64,000 nt of DNA from Syngnathus acus (lineage: Eukaryota > Chordata > Actinopteri > Syngnathiformes > Syngnathidae). A program made the translations under genes and the position numbers. Below the pieces are notes generated by a model, which saw nothing but the letters and a program-made list of their open reading frames with translations, searched no databases and had not been told where the DNA came from. Numbering within the stretch: the first letter of the stretch is position 1; every line of letters starts with the position of its first letter. Positions 51,700 to 62,792 of this stretch are shown piece by piece. The DNA lies in assembly GCF_901709675.1 (NCBI RefSeq), contig NC_051105.1, positions 14,456,604-14,520,603 on the forward strand, given 5' to 3'.

Positions 51700-52403
51700 C
51701 AGTCAAACCTCGGTTTTCGATCAGAATCCGTTCCAGAAGGCGGTTCGAGAAGCGAATCGGTCGAATTCCGAATCTATATTACCCATTGCAAATAATGGAA
51801 AAAAATTTTGTCCGTTCCAAGACTAAAAAAAAAAAAGCCTTTTTTTTTTAAGCATTTTGTCATTTGCGCATTTTTGTTCGATCGCGCATCTGCAGCGCAT
51901 TGCTGAACGCGCAACCGTAGGGCGTCGCCGACCGCGCAACTGCACCACGCGGGTCGCATTATTGTGACAGAGCAGTCGCTGAAATTTAGAAAATATTTTT
52001 AAAGTCCTGATGTACTTTCCAAAATTGTAGTGTACCTCAGTGCGCAGGGAGCTTAATTTGGTCCGATTGCGCAACCGCAGCGCGCTCACTGTCGCATTGC
52101 TTTAAGAGCATCTTTGTATTTTAGGATGGCTTTACTGCTCCCACTTGCTTTCTTTGGAGGCATGATTAGGGGTTAATACAATCCTCAAAGTAACGAAAAT
52201 ACAATAACTACGGAGTCAGTCGGCAACCGGGCCGCGCGGTCGGGTTTTCTCGGGTCCTCCCGGCTCATCTCGCGAGGTTCGACCTCTGAATTTTGTTCAA
52301 CAACCGAAGCAAAAAAATCTCGAATTTTGATTCGGAATTCGAACGATTCACTTCTCGAACAGCCTTCTGGAACGGATTGTGGTCGAAAACCGAGGCTCCA
52401 CTG
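51700..52403 (+). mobile_element. PG-A Tigger-like MITE
   Basis: From CAGTCAAACCTCGGTTTTCG to ACCGAGGCTCCACTG. The last bases differ from the consensus GGTTTGACTG and run into a short TG repeat. The same hAT interior flanks it as flanks the 36652 copy on its right. Confidence 0.85.
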
Positions 52404-52413
52404 TGTGTGTGTA

Positions 52414-53956
52414 CACTGCTCAAAAAAATTAAAGGAACAGTTTTTTATTAGGGTATGGCATGAATTCAATTAGACTTTTCTGATAAGGTTTTGGGCAGGT
52501 ACGTGGCAGAGGGGGTTGTTAATCAGTTTCAGCTGCATTGGTGTTGATGGAATTAACAACAGGTGCATTAGAGGGGCAACAATGAGATGGTCCCCAAAAC
52601 AGGACTGATTTTGCAGGTGGAGGCCATTTCAAGTTCCTCCCTCTTGATCTTTTTTAACTGTTTTTCCACAAGTGTTGGCTTTAGCTAGAGTCATTATCAC
52701 AACTGGGAGCATGAGGCGATTTCTTAACACTCCTGAAGTTGCGCAGATTGTCCAACTCCTCCAGGATGGCACATCCATGCGTGCTGTTGCAAGAAGATTT
52801 GATGTGTCTCCCAGTACAATCTCCAGAGCATGGAGGAGATTCCAGGAGACAGGCAGTTACTCTAGGTGAGCTGGACAGGGCCGTAGACGGTCCTCATTCC
52901 ATCAGCAGGACCGATATCTGCTGCTTTGTGCAAGGAGGAACAGGTTGAGCACTGCGCGAGCCCTACAGAATGACCTCCAGCAGGCTACTGGTGTGAATGT
53001 CTCTGCCCAAACTGTCAGAAACAGACTTCATGAGAGTGGCCTCAGGGCACGTCGTCCTGTAGTGTTTCCTGTGCTCATTGCTCAGCACCGTGGAGCTCGA
53101 TTGGCATTTGCCATAGAACACCAGAATTGGCAAGTCCGCCACTGGCGCCCTGTGCTTTTCACCGATGAGAGCAAGTTTACCCTGAGCACCTGTGATAGAC
53201 GTGAAAGGGTCTGGAGAAGCCAAGGAGAGCGCTATGCTGCCTGCAACATCATTCAGCATGACCGGTTTGGTGGTGGGTCAGTGATCGTCTGGGGAGGCAT
53301 TTCCATGGAGGGACGAACAGACCTCTACAGGCTAGAGAACGGCAGTATGACTTCCATTAGGTATCGGGATAAAATCCTTGCACCAATGGTCAGACCCTAC
53401 ACTGGTGCAGTAGGTCCTGGTTTCCTCCTGATGCACATAAATGCCCGGCCTATTGTGGCAAGAGTATGCAGACAGTATCTGGAGGGTGAAGGAATTGACA
53501 CAATTGAATGGCCCTCACGATCACCTGATCTAAACCCGATAGAACACCTCTGGGACATAATGTTTCGGTCCATCATACGCCGCCAGGTTGCTCCTCAGAC
53601 TTTACAGGAGCTCACTGATGCCCTTAGATCTGGGAGGACATCTCACAAGACACCATCCGTCGTCTCATTAGGAGCATGCCGCGACGTTGTCAAGCATGCA
53701 TACAAGCTCGTGGGGACCACACAAGATATTGAAAAGAATTTTGAGTTACAGAAATTGAATTTAGGCAAAAAGGACGAGCTCGTTTTTTCACTTTGATTTT
53801 TGGGGTGTCTGTATACTGAGCCCTCTGTAGGCTGAAAACTTTTATTTCCATCAAAAGATGTGGCATCCTTTTGTTCCCGAGGCATTAAACTGTCCATATT
53901 TCACCACTGAAATCTGATGTGGTTTTAAAGTGTTCCTTTAATTTTTTTGAGCAGTG
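52414..53956 (+). mobile_element. Tc1-like transposon, nearly intact
   Basis: 1543 bp with perfect terminal inverted repeats of at least 25 bp (CACTGCTCAAAAAAATTAAA...), flanked by TA at 52412-52413 and 53957-53958. One transposase gene in the centre. The 9204-9459 fragment belongs to the same family. Confidence 0.95.
52711..53796 (+). pseudogene. Tc1-like DD34E transposase, recently inactivated
   Basis: It cuts and pastes the element by recognising its inverted ends. The ATG at 52711 gives MRRFLNTPEVAQIVQLLQDG and the first paired-like helix-turn-helix (AVARRFDVSPSTISRAWRRF). A TGA at 52867-52869 interrupts it (probably CGA to TGA); the frame then continues through the second HTH region and the catalytic domain. 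The first Asp is in LFTDESKF and the Glu in [12 protein letters not shown]. The second Asp is lost: the family motif HDNARPH reads HINARPI. Near 53625-53632 a small deletion shifts the frame, replacing the usual ~40 C-terminal residues with an unrelated tail to 53796. Expected length about 340 residues. Confidence 0.9.
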
Positions 53957-54083
53957 TAGATGCAGCTCACTGACAAGTGCCGTTATTTGAGCTAATTTTA
54001 GAACAGTCCTGCGGGCAACTCATGCGGTCCTCACGGGGGACCTGGTGCCCGCGGGCACCGTGTTGGTGACCCCTGGTGTAAAC

Positions 54084-55122
54084 TAAGGCCAAAGATGGAA
54101 AACAACGGAAGGCGTGCGTAGGACGCAGCTTTCAAGCTAAAAGCTATTGAGCTGGCTGATAAAGAGGGGAACAGAGCGATTGCACATCAACTTGGCATTA
54201 TTGAATTGATGGTGAGACGGTGGAAACGGCATCGGGAAGCACTGCAACAATGTAAAAAGATGACGAAAGCTTTCAGAGGTCTTAAAAGCCGGTGGTCCGA
54301 ACTGGAAAACGTTTTTGAAGACTGGGTGAACACACAGAGTGGATGGCCAAGGTGTTTCCACCGTGCAGATCAGACTGAAAGCAAAAGCAATCGCTACGGA
54401 AAAGAAATAAAGACTTCAAAGGAGGAGAGTCATGGTGTTGGCGATTTGGCGAGTTGGCTTGGATGACCAGCAGCGAGAAATCCTTTACAAAAACTGGACG
54501 CATGCGAAGAGCAACTTTCACACACGTGTGCCAGTGGATCCTGACAGCGTGAAAAAAATCCACCATTACCAACGGGTTTCGAAAAGCCGGTCTGCTCCGT
54601 GACGGAGAGGACAGCACAAGCTCAGGAGTGAATTTGCCTCAGGACGAGAGTGACGATGAAAGCGACAACGAAAGAGCGAATGAGAAAGAGTGTTCCGACG
54701 TACATCTGGCACTATTCCACTCGGACACTGAGGAGGAAGATTTTGCTGGTTTCAGTGGACAGGAGGAAGATTTTGTTGGTTTCAGTGGACAGGAGGAAGA
54801 CTGCTCTCTGACTTTGTTGACTGGTAAGTTTTTTTGTTTTACCCGCCTAGTTAGTGCTGTTACTTCCGTGTGTACAACAAGATTTTAATGTTATTAAAAC
54901 TTCAGCCCTGCTAGTATTAAATGTTACTTTTTTAAAACAAAATGTTAGTGGGATTAAAACTTTAAAAATGCTTTCTGTGTACAGTCTTTCTTTGTGAATA
55001 ACTCGTGCGCACGTGCGGCTTATAGTCCGGATGCGGCTTATATTTTTTTTAAAAACTAATACCGCCAAATTTTAGCTGGTGCGGCTAATACTCCGATGCG
55101 GTTTATAGGTCAAAATTTATGG
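54084..55122 (+). mobile_element. PG-C pogo-like element with transposase remnants
   Basis: It begins next to the hAT target duplication, without a left terminus, and ends GGTTTATAGGTCAAAATTTATGG plus TA. It holds the N-terminal and the C-terminal parts of a transposase with the catalytic part deleted. Confidence 0.75.
54099..54888 (+). pseudogene. pogo/Tigger transposase, catalytic domain deleted
   Basis: The N-terminus (from about 54099) has DAAFKLKAIELADKEGNRAI, HQLGIIELMVRRWKRHRE (Brinker/pogo-type DNA-binding helix-turn-helix) and CKKMTKAFRGLKSRWSELEN (start of the CENP-B-type HTH). A stop follows early (codon 9 region), and the frame is lost at about 54350. The C-terminal part, in another frame (54628-54888), is acidic, with DESDDESDNERANEKE and a repeated EEEDFAGFSGQ / EEDFVGFSGQ unit. 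No DDE motif between. Confidence 0.75.
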
Positions 55123-55257
55123 TACACAGGACTATGAATTAATTAATTTCACACAAATGTATGTTAATCCTATTCTTTATCATTCTGTGAAAGCTAAGGT
55201 CTTCTATCTTATTCCTAGTCTTTAACATTAATAATGTGTGAATGCTTTCAGCATGTT

Positions 55258-55385
55258 ATCAGAGTCAGCTTTATTGTCAATTCCTTCATGCTAAGACACA
55301 CAAAGAAACCGAAATTTCGTTTCCCCTATCCCACGGTGACGAGACACAGTACACGATTAACATACAAGTAATTAGTTATTCTCAT
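55258..55385 (-). mobile_element. LINE-B 3' tail fragment
   Basis: TCAGAGTCAGCTTTATTGTC onward with AGACACACAAAGAAACCGAA and TATCCCACGGTGACGAGACA, matching 13300-13390. No coding part. Confidence 0.75.
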
Positions 55386-55552
55386 TCTTTAGTTTTATTC
55401 CACTCACTTTTTGTCCTCCCAATACTCCCATACCCACATAGTACATATATGTTTTACACCGCTCCAATTTCAACTTATACCACACATTTACGCCACCTGG
55501 GACAGTATGCATTATTTTTCTTGTTACACAAGAATTGTGCACAATTTAATAT

Positions 55553-55915
55553 CCATCCATCCAGTTTCTGAACCGCTTAGTCCCCACGGGGGTCGCGGGA
55601 GTGCTGGAGCCTATCCCAGCCGTCATCGGGCAGTAGGCGGGGGACACCCTGAACCGGTTGCCAGCCAATCGCAGGGCACACAGAGACAAACAACCATTTG
55701 CACTCGCACTCACACCTAGGGACAATTTGGAGTCTTCAATCGGCCTACCAAGCATGTTTTTGGGATGTGGGAGGAAACCGGAGTGCCCGGAGAAAACCCA
55801 CGCGGGCCCGGGGAGAACATGCAAACTCCACACAGGGAGGGCCGGAGGTGGAATCGAACCCGCACCCTCCTAACTGTGAGGCGGACGTGCTACCCAGTGC
55901 GCCACCGAGCCGCCC
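55553..55915 (-). mobile_element. SINE1, young full-length copy with TSD
   Basis: 363 bp, nearly identical to 45419-45781. Duplication AATTTAATAT at 55543-55552 and 55916-55925. Box B GGTTCGATTCC intact. Confidence 0.9.
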
Positions 55916-55925
55916 AATTTAATAT

Positions 55926-56329
55926 TTTACATAAAAAAAAAAAAAAATCCCCATTCCTTTTCAATGGGACAGACCCACACATTCAGCATGCCACATCGCT
56001 CAATAAAATTAAACATTAGTTTATATAGCATTTGGCTTTAGTTTACTTGGTAGGGGCGCTTAACTAATGTCCAAGGGGATCAAATACCACCTCCATCTGT
56101 AAATTTTCAATATCGCCATGAAGAATGTTCTAAGTGCCAATGGGTCTTTTTATGTTCCCTTCCACAGCTGGCATCCGACTGATGGCAACACATTGTTTCT
56201 GCTTTTTGTGGTTTTTCAGCAAATCATTGCTGACGCAATGGTTGTAGCATATGACTTGTACTTGGGACTTGTACTTGTTTGATCCAGCATCAGGCACATT
56301 CAAGTTTGTACTATTCTATAAATTATATA
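55926..56329. other. No recognisable gene
   Basis: A poly-A run (55933-55946) and otherwise unremarkable sequence. Confidence 0.5.
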
Positions 56330-56338
56330 TTCTTGGAT

Positions 56339-56680
56339 GGGCAGCACGGTGCCACACTGGTTAGCAAGTCCGCAGGTTTGATTCCAACTCCGGCCCTCCC
56401 TATGTGGAGTTTGCATGTTCTCCCCGTGCCTGCGTACGTTTTCTCCGGGCACCACGGTTTCCTCCCACATCCCTAAAACATGCAAGGTAGGCTGATTGAG
56501 CACTCCAAGTTGCCTGTAGGTGTGGGTGAGAGTGCAATTGTTTGTCCCTGTGTGCCCTGCGATTAGCTGGCAACCAGTTCAGGGTGTCTCCCGCTTACTG
56601 CCCGATGACTGCTGGTATAGGCTCCAGCACACCCGTGACCCCTGTGGGAACAAGCGGTACAGAAAATGGATGGATGGATT
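56339..56680 (+). mobile_element. SINE1 with 9-bp TSD
   Basis: From GGCAGCACGGTGCCACACTG to the ATGGATGG tail. TTCTTGGAT duplicated at 56330-56338 and 56681-56689. The tRNA-like head has a deletion before box B. Older than the 45 and 55 kb copies. Confidence 0.85.
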
Positions 56681-56724
56681 TTCTTGGATTCACTTTTTTA
56701 GATTCCCAAAATTTTATTCTTAAA

Positions 56725-57065
56725 TCCATCCATCCATATTCTGAACCGTTTTCACTCACAAAGGCTGCAGGCTTGCTGGAGCCTACCCCATCTTAATTCA
56801 GGCAGAAGGTAGGGGACACCCTGAATTGGTTGCCAACCAAGACGAGACGAACAACTTTCCACACTCTTACTCAGACCTACAGGCAATTTGGAGTGCTCAA
56901 TCAGCCTACCATGCATGGTTTTGGGATGTGGGAGTACTCGGAGAAAACCCACGCAGGCATGGGGAGAACATGCAAACTCCACACAGGGAGGGCTGGAGGT
57001 GGAATCGAACCCACGCCCTCTGAACTGTGAGGCGGACATGCTAACCAGTGTACCACCATGCCGCC
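56725..57065 (-). mobile_element. SINE1, inverted neighbour
   Basis: ATCCATCCATCCATATTCTG at the left (tail) to TGGTACACTGGTTAGCATG on the minus strand (head). It lies tail to tail with the SINE1 at 56339-56680, 44 bp apart. Confidence 0.85.
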
Positions 57066-57066
57066 A

Positions 57067-58868
57067 CATACATACTGAAGAAATGGGGTCGAAATACAAA
57101 AAGTCCTGCCTAGCTACAAAAACAGATATGCTCAAACCTCATTGAATAAAGTACATAAGCAGACAAGAATATTTACATATTAAATCAATAAAAGAAACAT
57201 TTAAGCATATAATTATACCTATACACCAAATCAATAAAGACATAACTAGACATTTTTGATAGGTGGTAATGACAAAGGTTTTTATAACTATGATCTGATA
57301 TGTATTTCTGTGCACTTTGAAATAACAAATGTTTTTTGATATATTGCCTGAATAGCTTAATGACCCTTAAGGAACTGTTTAATGCATGCCTGATGGTTTT
57401 CTAAATCATGGACACTGCCAAAGTCGTCTAAAAATGTTCAGTACTTGATTATATCTTATGTTTTGATTAATGCTAGATGCCAGTTTTGGATTTCTACTGA
57501 ATGTTCTGGACAGAGGGAAACGTTTTGATATGTGTCAAAAGACAGTGTCAAAAGAACAAACAAACAAACAAATGCATGGTAAGTGGTGAGTAAGAACTTT
57601 GCATAGTCAGGGAACATTAACAAATTAATGATGTCACAGCCAAAAGTTCACATAATTCCGTACAAAATGACAAAATTGAAAGAACAATGAATGGGCGGTG
57701 TGTGACAGTGGGCGAAGTGGATGTATGTGCAAGAATGGTACAGGAAGGACACTTGGAGATAAAACCGGTAGAGGTGCCAGAGGAAGAGCGGCAGGAGGAA
57801 AACAACAAAGAACCCGGTCAAAGGTGATCGCCAGGGACGAAAGACGGGATGGAAAACAGCAGCCCCCACACACACCGAATCGCCCATAATCAGCACCCAC
57901 CCCCACGGAACCAGCTCTCACTGAACTAGCACCCACTCCCATGGAATCAAACTCTCCTGCGAACTTGCCACACCCCCTTACTCATCACCCATCAAACTCG
58001 GCCCACACTGGCATGTGCAACTGAATATGAACTGACCAAAGAACCTTGAACGTTGCCTTTTCTGAATGGAGACTTTCTGCTCTTGAGCATGGTCGCACAA
58101 AAGGCCCGGCGCTGTATTGTACTTTCCTGAAAACAGAGCTTTCTTAACAAGAATTGTGATTGAACTCAACCAACCTGTGTAAATCTAAATTTTGTTTCGG
58201 TGTCTTAGCCTTTTCCTAAAACTGAAGAAATAAAACGAGCACGCGGTGAGTAAATTGGATAACAAGTGATTGGCTATGGCTTTTGCCATGAGGCGCGGAT
58301 AGCGCGCTTCCCAAATTGTGGACCAAATCCAACAATACATACATACATAAAACACTAATAAACACGCAGGCACACGTGAGCACAGAGCGTACACAAACAT
58401 TGTAATTATGAAGGACCCCATTAAGTAAAATAAAATGCTTTGTTGTCCCACGTTTAAGGGTGAATAAAACAAAATATGAGCTGTGAAGACAAATTAAAAT
58501 TGGGATTATATAAAGTTAAAATGTTTGCACTACAGTGCAGCACTTGTGTCCATGAAACTACTAGTACTATATCATCATCTCTTGACACGCTTTTCCGTTG
58601 CACTAATAAATGGCTGGAACGACTTTTAACACACAACAGGGAACTTTCAGCCCCGCGTCCGATTTTTGCGTGGTGGCAAAGTGAGCGCATGTACGAAGCA
58701 GTCTAACAACTTCTAGCAACTAAATACTCAACTCAGTATGTGTCGAGCCTCTCTATTTTGCGCTCCATGTTGGTCGCCTGTAACACCAAGTCACATTTGG
58801 CAATACAAATGGATTGGAACGTAACTGCCGACCCGGGTCCTAGCTAACATTAGCACAGCAGCTAACGG
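57067..58868. other. No gene identified; low-repeat region
   Basis: The least repetitive long stretch of the window. Short frames exist on both strands (for example 58185-58472 minus, 58476-58706 plus) but I recognise none. The segment 58120-58240 (AACTCAACCAACCTGTGTAA, then AATAAAACGAGCAC) looks like the end of a transcript or LTR. If the promoter at 59.57 kb is real, this is probably intron sequence of that gene. Confidence 0.4.
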
Positions 58869-59114
58869 CTATTTATAAGTGGTTCGCCCGCTGGTACTAT
58901 TAAAATACAAACCACCATATTCATCTTCTAAATATTCATTAGCCAAAGTATTTTGTTGGGCTTTCGTAGCACTAATAAACGAAAACACAGTAAACGAAGT
59001 GTATTGTAAATTTTGAGCAAATACAGAATGTGAATAGACTTGGCGGTGAGAAATAGCACTGGCTTTCTGTTTATTTAATCGGTCTAAAACCGCATTTGAA
59101 ATTAATTTATTTAG
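58869..59114 (-). CDS. Possible second exon, weak
   Basis: A frame of about 81 codons after a possible acceptor (GGTGCAG/CTAAAT), in phase with the exon ending at 59464, stopping at TAG (58869-58871). It reads LNKLISNAVLDRLNKQKAS ... YGGLYFNSTSGRTTYK. I do not recognise it, the polypyrimidine tract is weak, and a frame of this length can arise by chance. Confidence 0.2.
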   Translation of the reverse strand, partial: LNKLISNAVLDRLNKQKASAISHRQVYSHSVFAQNLQYTSFTVFSFISATKAQQNTLANEYLEDEYGGLYFNSTSGRTTYK

Positions 59115-59463
59115 CTGCACCAAAGGAGCCTAAACTGAGGTTACCTACAGCTTCGAGAGAACGGTAAATTATAATGTAAGACAGCCGCCCTCTTATCCCT
59201 CCTCTCCGCGCTAGCATTACAGTTGTCGGGCCTCGTTTGAAGCGTTGGCCGTGTGATTTTCCACAACCCTCGTCTCAACGGCGACATTTTTCCCCACCCT
59301 CCTCTTGTATACAGAATTTATTATTCCACATTGTTACTCTCCCTCATCAAGCTTCTGCTGCCCCACCAGACTACGCGTTTTCTCGCCCTCGGCCATTTAA
59401 ACGTTGAGCGCAGATTGTTTGATTGATAGGTACGGAAAAGAGGGATTTTGAGTGACAGCTTAC

Positions 59464-59546
59464 CTGAGTGCCAATCTTCGTCACACTGACAAGCGGCTGC
59501 AGCAATCCGGACCCGCAATTGTCGCGGTGCGTCATCGCGTATGGTC
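59464..59546 (-). CDS. Candidate first exon of a host gene
   Basis: On the minus strand an ATG at 59535-59533 opens 24 codons (MTHRDNCGSGLLQPLVSVTK, then IGTQ), ending exactly at a donor CAG/GTAAGC (boundary 59464/59463), phase 0. About 25-30 bases upstream of the probable start site is a TATA box. The surrounding 300 bp is rich in CpG and free of the window's repeat families. I do not recognise the protein, and the ATG could also be in a 5' UTR. The gene would run leftward into the low-repeat stretch 57-59 kb. Confidence 0.4.
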
Positions 59547-59570
59547 ACGCAGGGACGTCTGGGACATTAA

Positions 59571-59602
59571 TATTTATAAGGTGGGCGGTCAATGACGTTT
59601 TC
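59571..59602 (-). promoter_or_regulatory. Probable TATA promoter with half-CRE
   Basis: On the minus strand TATAAATA (59578-59571), preceded by the GC-rich CCGCCCACC and by AACGTCATTGACC (59602-59590), a CRE-like half site. It lies just upstream of the candidate exon. Confidence 0.4.
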
Positions 59603-59956
59603 CAGCGCTCAGCTGCCTCTCCACTGTTGGTTTTATCTGGCCAATGACTCGCCTGCTACTGATTTGTCATTTTTATTCCTGTAAGCGGTGGTTCCCAATC
59701 GTTATTGCCCTTTTTGGCTTGTGTAACTGCGACATATTTGTCATACCGTGAGTACGCCCTGATTCATAAGACGTGTTGATGGTTCTCCAAAAGTAGAGCA
59801 TAACACAACAAAATTTTATTTTGCTACATTAATTTGAATGTTTCAATGTTTGGCTTTTTTTAACTAAAATTAAACATACAACCAATTATGTTGCCATGAA
59901 AATATGAAATGGGTGGGGTCGAAAGAAGAAGAAAAAAAACATCCATTGTTTTACAG

Positions 59957-60173
59957 CAGTGGCAAGGTGGAGCACTGGTTAGCACGTTCGCCTCACAATT
60001 TAGAGATGCAGGGTTCCATTCCAGCTCCAGCCTTCCTGTGTGGAATTTGCATGTTCTCCTCGTGCTTGCATGGGTCACCTCTGGGTATTCCGGTTTCCTC
60101 CCAAATTTTAAAGACATGCATGCATGATAGGCTGATTGACCACTCCAACTTGCCCGCAGGTGTCAGCGAGAAT
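59957..60173 (+). mobile_element. SINE1, 3'-truncated
   Basis: GGCAAGGTGGAGCACTGGTT, box B-like GGTTCCATTCC, TGCATGTTCTCCTCGTGCTT, then lost after GCCCGCAGGTGTCAGCGAG. The ATGG tail is missing. Confidence 0.75.
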
Positions 60174-60390
60174 GGCACTTCGTCTTCGTCGGCATTTGTT
60201 AGCTATGCTAATAGTAATGATCAGGAGGCTGCCTCTCTGTTTAACTATTTAATGTATGCCAGAAGGATCAAGACACAGCTGTGGAGCCTTCTCTACAAGT
60301 TGCGAAAGAAGGTCTAACCCCCACCTCCAAGGTCCCTATTCTTATACTACTCTTGGCTGCCCTCCTGCAAGGGGGCGACTCTACCTAGCC

Positions 60391-61680
60391 CAGGGGTGGG
60401 CAAACTTTTTGACTTGTGGGCCGAATTGGGGTCTAAATTTTGACCGGTGGGCCGAACCAGGAGCAGATGGATGTAGTGTTTGTGTGAAATAATATAAACG
60501 ACATGTAAAGGTTATTGCATAAAAGGTTTTGGCCTTTAGTAGGTAGTAAAGCATGGATATTCAAAAAACCAATGCATTTATTAACAGCATTTAAAAAATA
60601 TATCCACCAAAAAACTGCTGTCAGTGATTCTCATTAAATACGATACTGTTATTATGAATAACAGTTTCCGTCACTTCAGCGCCTGCAGGTCAGATTTATG
60701 AAAGATGTTTCTCTTATGAGGCGAAATCACATCAAACGGCAAACATTCTGACCAAATACATCATCTTGAAGAATTGGCGAAAAAATACATCCAAATAAAG
60801 TAATCAAAACGGCAACACGGTGAGGGGTATCTGAAAATCAGAGCAGAGCTTTAACTCTGGTGACAGAGGTGAGGAAACGGGAAACACTTCCTTAAAGTCG
60901 GCCTTAAGAACTTTAAAAGTTCAGATTAATCGCAAACAGATGGTGCATCAATGTCTTTGAGCATCCTGCATGGTTTGAAAATGAGAATGTTTGCTAGTTT
61001 CAATCCCTGCTATTTGTACAAATTATATTCAAAATGCATTTTTTTTTACAACAAACTTGAGAAACTCCCCTTCATTTTCAGTGGGAACAGTGTTGTTGGT
61101 CTCCCTGTTTTTGCTGGAGTAAAATTTGTTGTGGCAATTCTTAGGATAGAGCCGAGGTGTAGGTCCGTTAACCTAGATCTGTAACGGGTTAATGTTGATG
61201 TTCATGTGGCTGAACGTCACGTCGCATAGGTCGAGCCAAATTGTCCACTCTTTTTTTAAACACTCGGCACTCAGTGTCCACCTTTCTTTTCCTTGGGCCA
61301 CTCATTTTAATGGAAGGATTCCAGGGGAAGTTTTGTGGGTGGCTTTAGCGTAAAACTGTATCTGAAAGCTCAGCGCGCGAATTACGAGAATGGTGACGTC
61401 ACAGCCCATGCTCTAAATTCGGCACTAATAGAAATAGAGCGCGGAGTGCGCCGAGTCCGTACGACTGAGTACGTACACGCACTTTTAAGTGTGCACCAAG
61501 CTTTCTGACACGGCTTCCGGTAGTAAATGCCTGGGCCCCATCTACTGGGGAAACGCAGTCATTGCAGGGAAAATTACTAAAAAAAATGTTTCATAATAAA
61601 ATTTATTGAGGGTTGGCGGGCTGGATTAAACGGCCCCGTGGGCCGGATGTGGCCTGCGGGCCGTAGTTTGCCCATGTCTG
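60391..61680 (+). mobile_element. H1 hAT-like element, full length
   Basis: 1290 bp from CAGGGGTGGGCAAACTTT to AGTTTGCCCATGTCTG. Flanks ACCTAGCC (60383-60390) and GCCTAGCC (61681-61688), an 8-bp duplication with one mismatch. The reference copy of H1; non-coding. Confidence 0.85.
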
Positions 61681-61793
61681 GCCTAGCCTGTGTGATAATG
61701 CAGTCTTAACTGAGATCAACTCCTACGTATGTGCAGAGAGTGTCATAGAGAAGGGAAAGCCAGTCAAAGCAAGAGAAAGGTCACAGCAATACA

Positions 61794-61900
61794 GTAATCC
61801 TTCGCTACTTCGAGCTTCACCTATTGCAGCCTCGGTGCATCGCGGGTTTTTATGAAAACAAATATTGCGGATATATTCGCTGCATTGCGGCTTTTTACGG
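61794..61900 (+). mobile_element. PG-G Tigger-like left end
   Basis: CAGTAATCCTTCGCTACTTCG after TA, then CACCTATTGCAGCCTCGG and GGCGTCACTTGGAGCGCGG. The right end is not found. Confidence 0.55.
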
Positions 61901-62079
61901 CGTCACTTGGAGCGCGGGGCTTTGTCTGCCCATATGACTTTACAGCACACTATTGGCCGGTAGAGGAGACAAGACAAATGGGAACGTGTTGATCCCTATC
62001 CTTGCCGCTGATTGGCTTAACTGGAAGAGCAGTTCTAACCATGCTTTATCCCAGCCTCCCGCAGTCGTGCTATGTGTCC

Positions 62080-62290
62080 ACTTTTCCACTTAGTTCGCGA
62101 CAGCAGAATCGGTAGCATCTCTGATTTGCACTTCCTTTTTCCACAAACAAGGCAGGACACCCAAATGCAACGCGGGCTCACACAAAGACATGGAGGGCTG
62201 GAATGATGACAGCAGAGCAGGACGACGAGGCAAGCTGACGGGCCGGTCAGAGAGCTCGCGTCGTGCGTCATCTAAGCAGACAGGCATAAC
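62080..62290 (-). repeat. LTR-like fragment, related to 42582-43133
   Basis: ACAAACAAGGCAGGACACCC and GCTGACGGGCCGGTCAGAGA resemble the LTR-like elements at 42.6 and 45.0 kb, with the ends lost. Confidence 0.4.
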
Positions 62291-62333
62291 AAGCTTTTTA
62301 AAGCAGTTTAAAAAGTGTTTAAAGATACAATAA

Positions 62334-62789
62334 ACTGCACCGCGCTGGTCGCATTTTTGTGACAGAGCCGTCGCTGAAATTTAGAAAATATTTTTAAAGT
62401 CCTGATGTACTTTCCAAAATTTAAGTGGACCTCAGTGCGCAGGGAGCTTAATTTGGTCTGATCGCGCAACCGCAGCGCACCAGGCGCTCACTGTCGCATT
62501 GATTTAAGAGTGTCTGTGTTTTAGGATGGCTTTACTGCTCCCACTTGCTTTCTTTGGAGGCATGATTAGGGGTTAATACAATCCTCAAAGTAACGAAAAT
62601 ACAATAACAACGAACGGAGTCAGTCGGCATCCGGGCCGCGCCGTCGGGTTTTCTCGGGTCCTCCCGGCTCATCTCGCGAGGTTCGACCTCCGAGTTTTGT
62701 TCAACAACCGAAGCAAAAAAATCTTGAAGTTTTTGTTAGAATTTCGATTTGTTCGAGAACCGGGACGTTCGAAAACCGAGGTTTGACTG
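62334..62789 (+). mobile_element. PG-A Tigger-like MITE, left part missing
   Basis: It starts inside PG-A at CTGCACCGCGCTGGTCGCAT and ends CGAAAACCGAGGTTTGACTG plus TA. Confidence 0.85.
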
Positions 62790-62792
62790 TAC

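Larger units (their letters stand above)
51522..54075. mobile_element. hAT MITE containing PG-A and Tc1
   Basis: Ends CAGGGGTCACCAACC and GTTGGTGACCCCTG. The flanking 8 bp are GCGTAAAC (51514-51521) and GTGTAAAC (54076-54083), one mismatch. Its own sequence is only about 300 bp; the rest is PG-A (51700-52403) and Tc1 (52414-53956). Confidence 0.85.

Noticed and set aside
55564-55922. Overlapping open frames on both strands over 70-95 codons
   Set aside because: They lie within SINE1 and repeat exactly at 45.4-45.8 kb; no protein family recognised.
57634-57942. Several frames on both strands around 57.6-57.9 kb
   Set aside because: They overlap each other, have no motif I recognise, and lack splice or promoter support.
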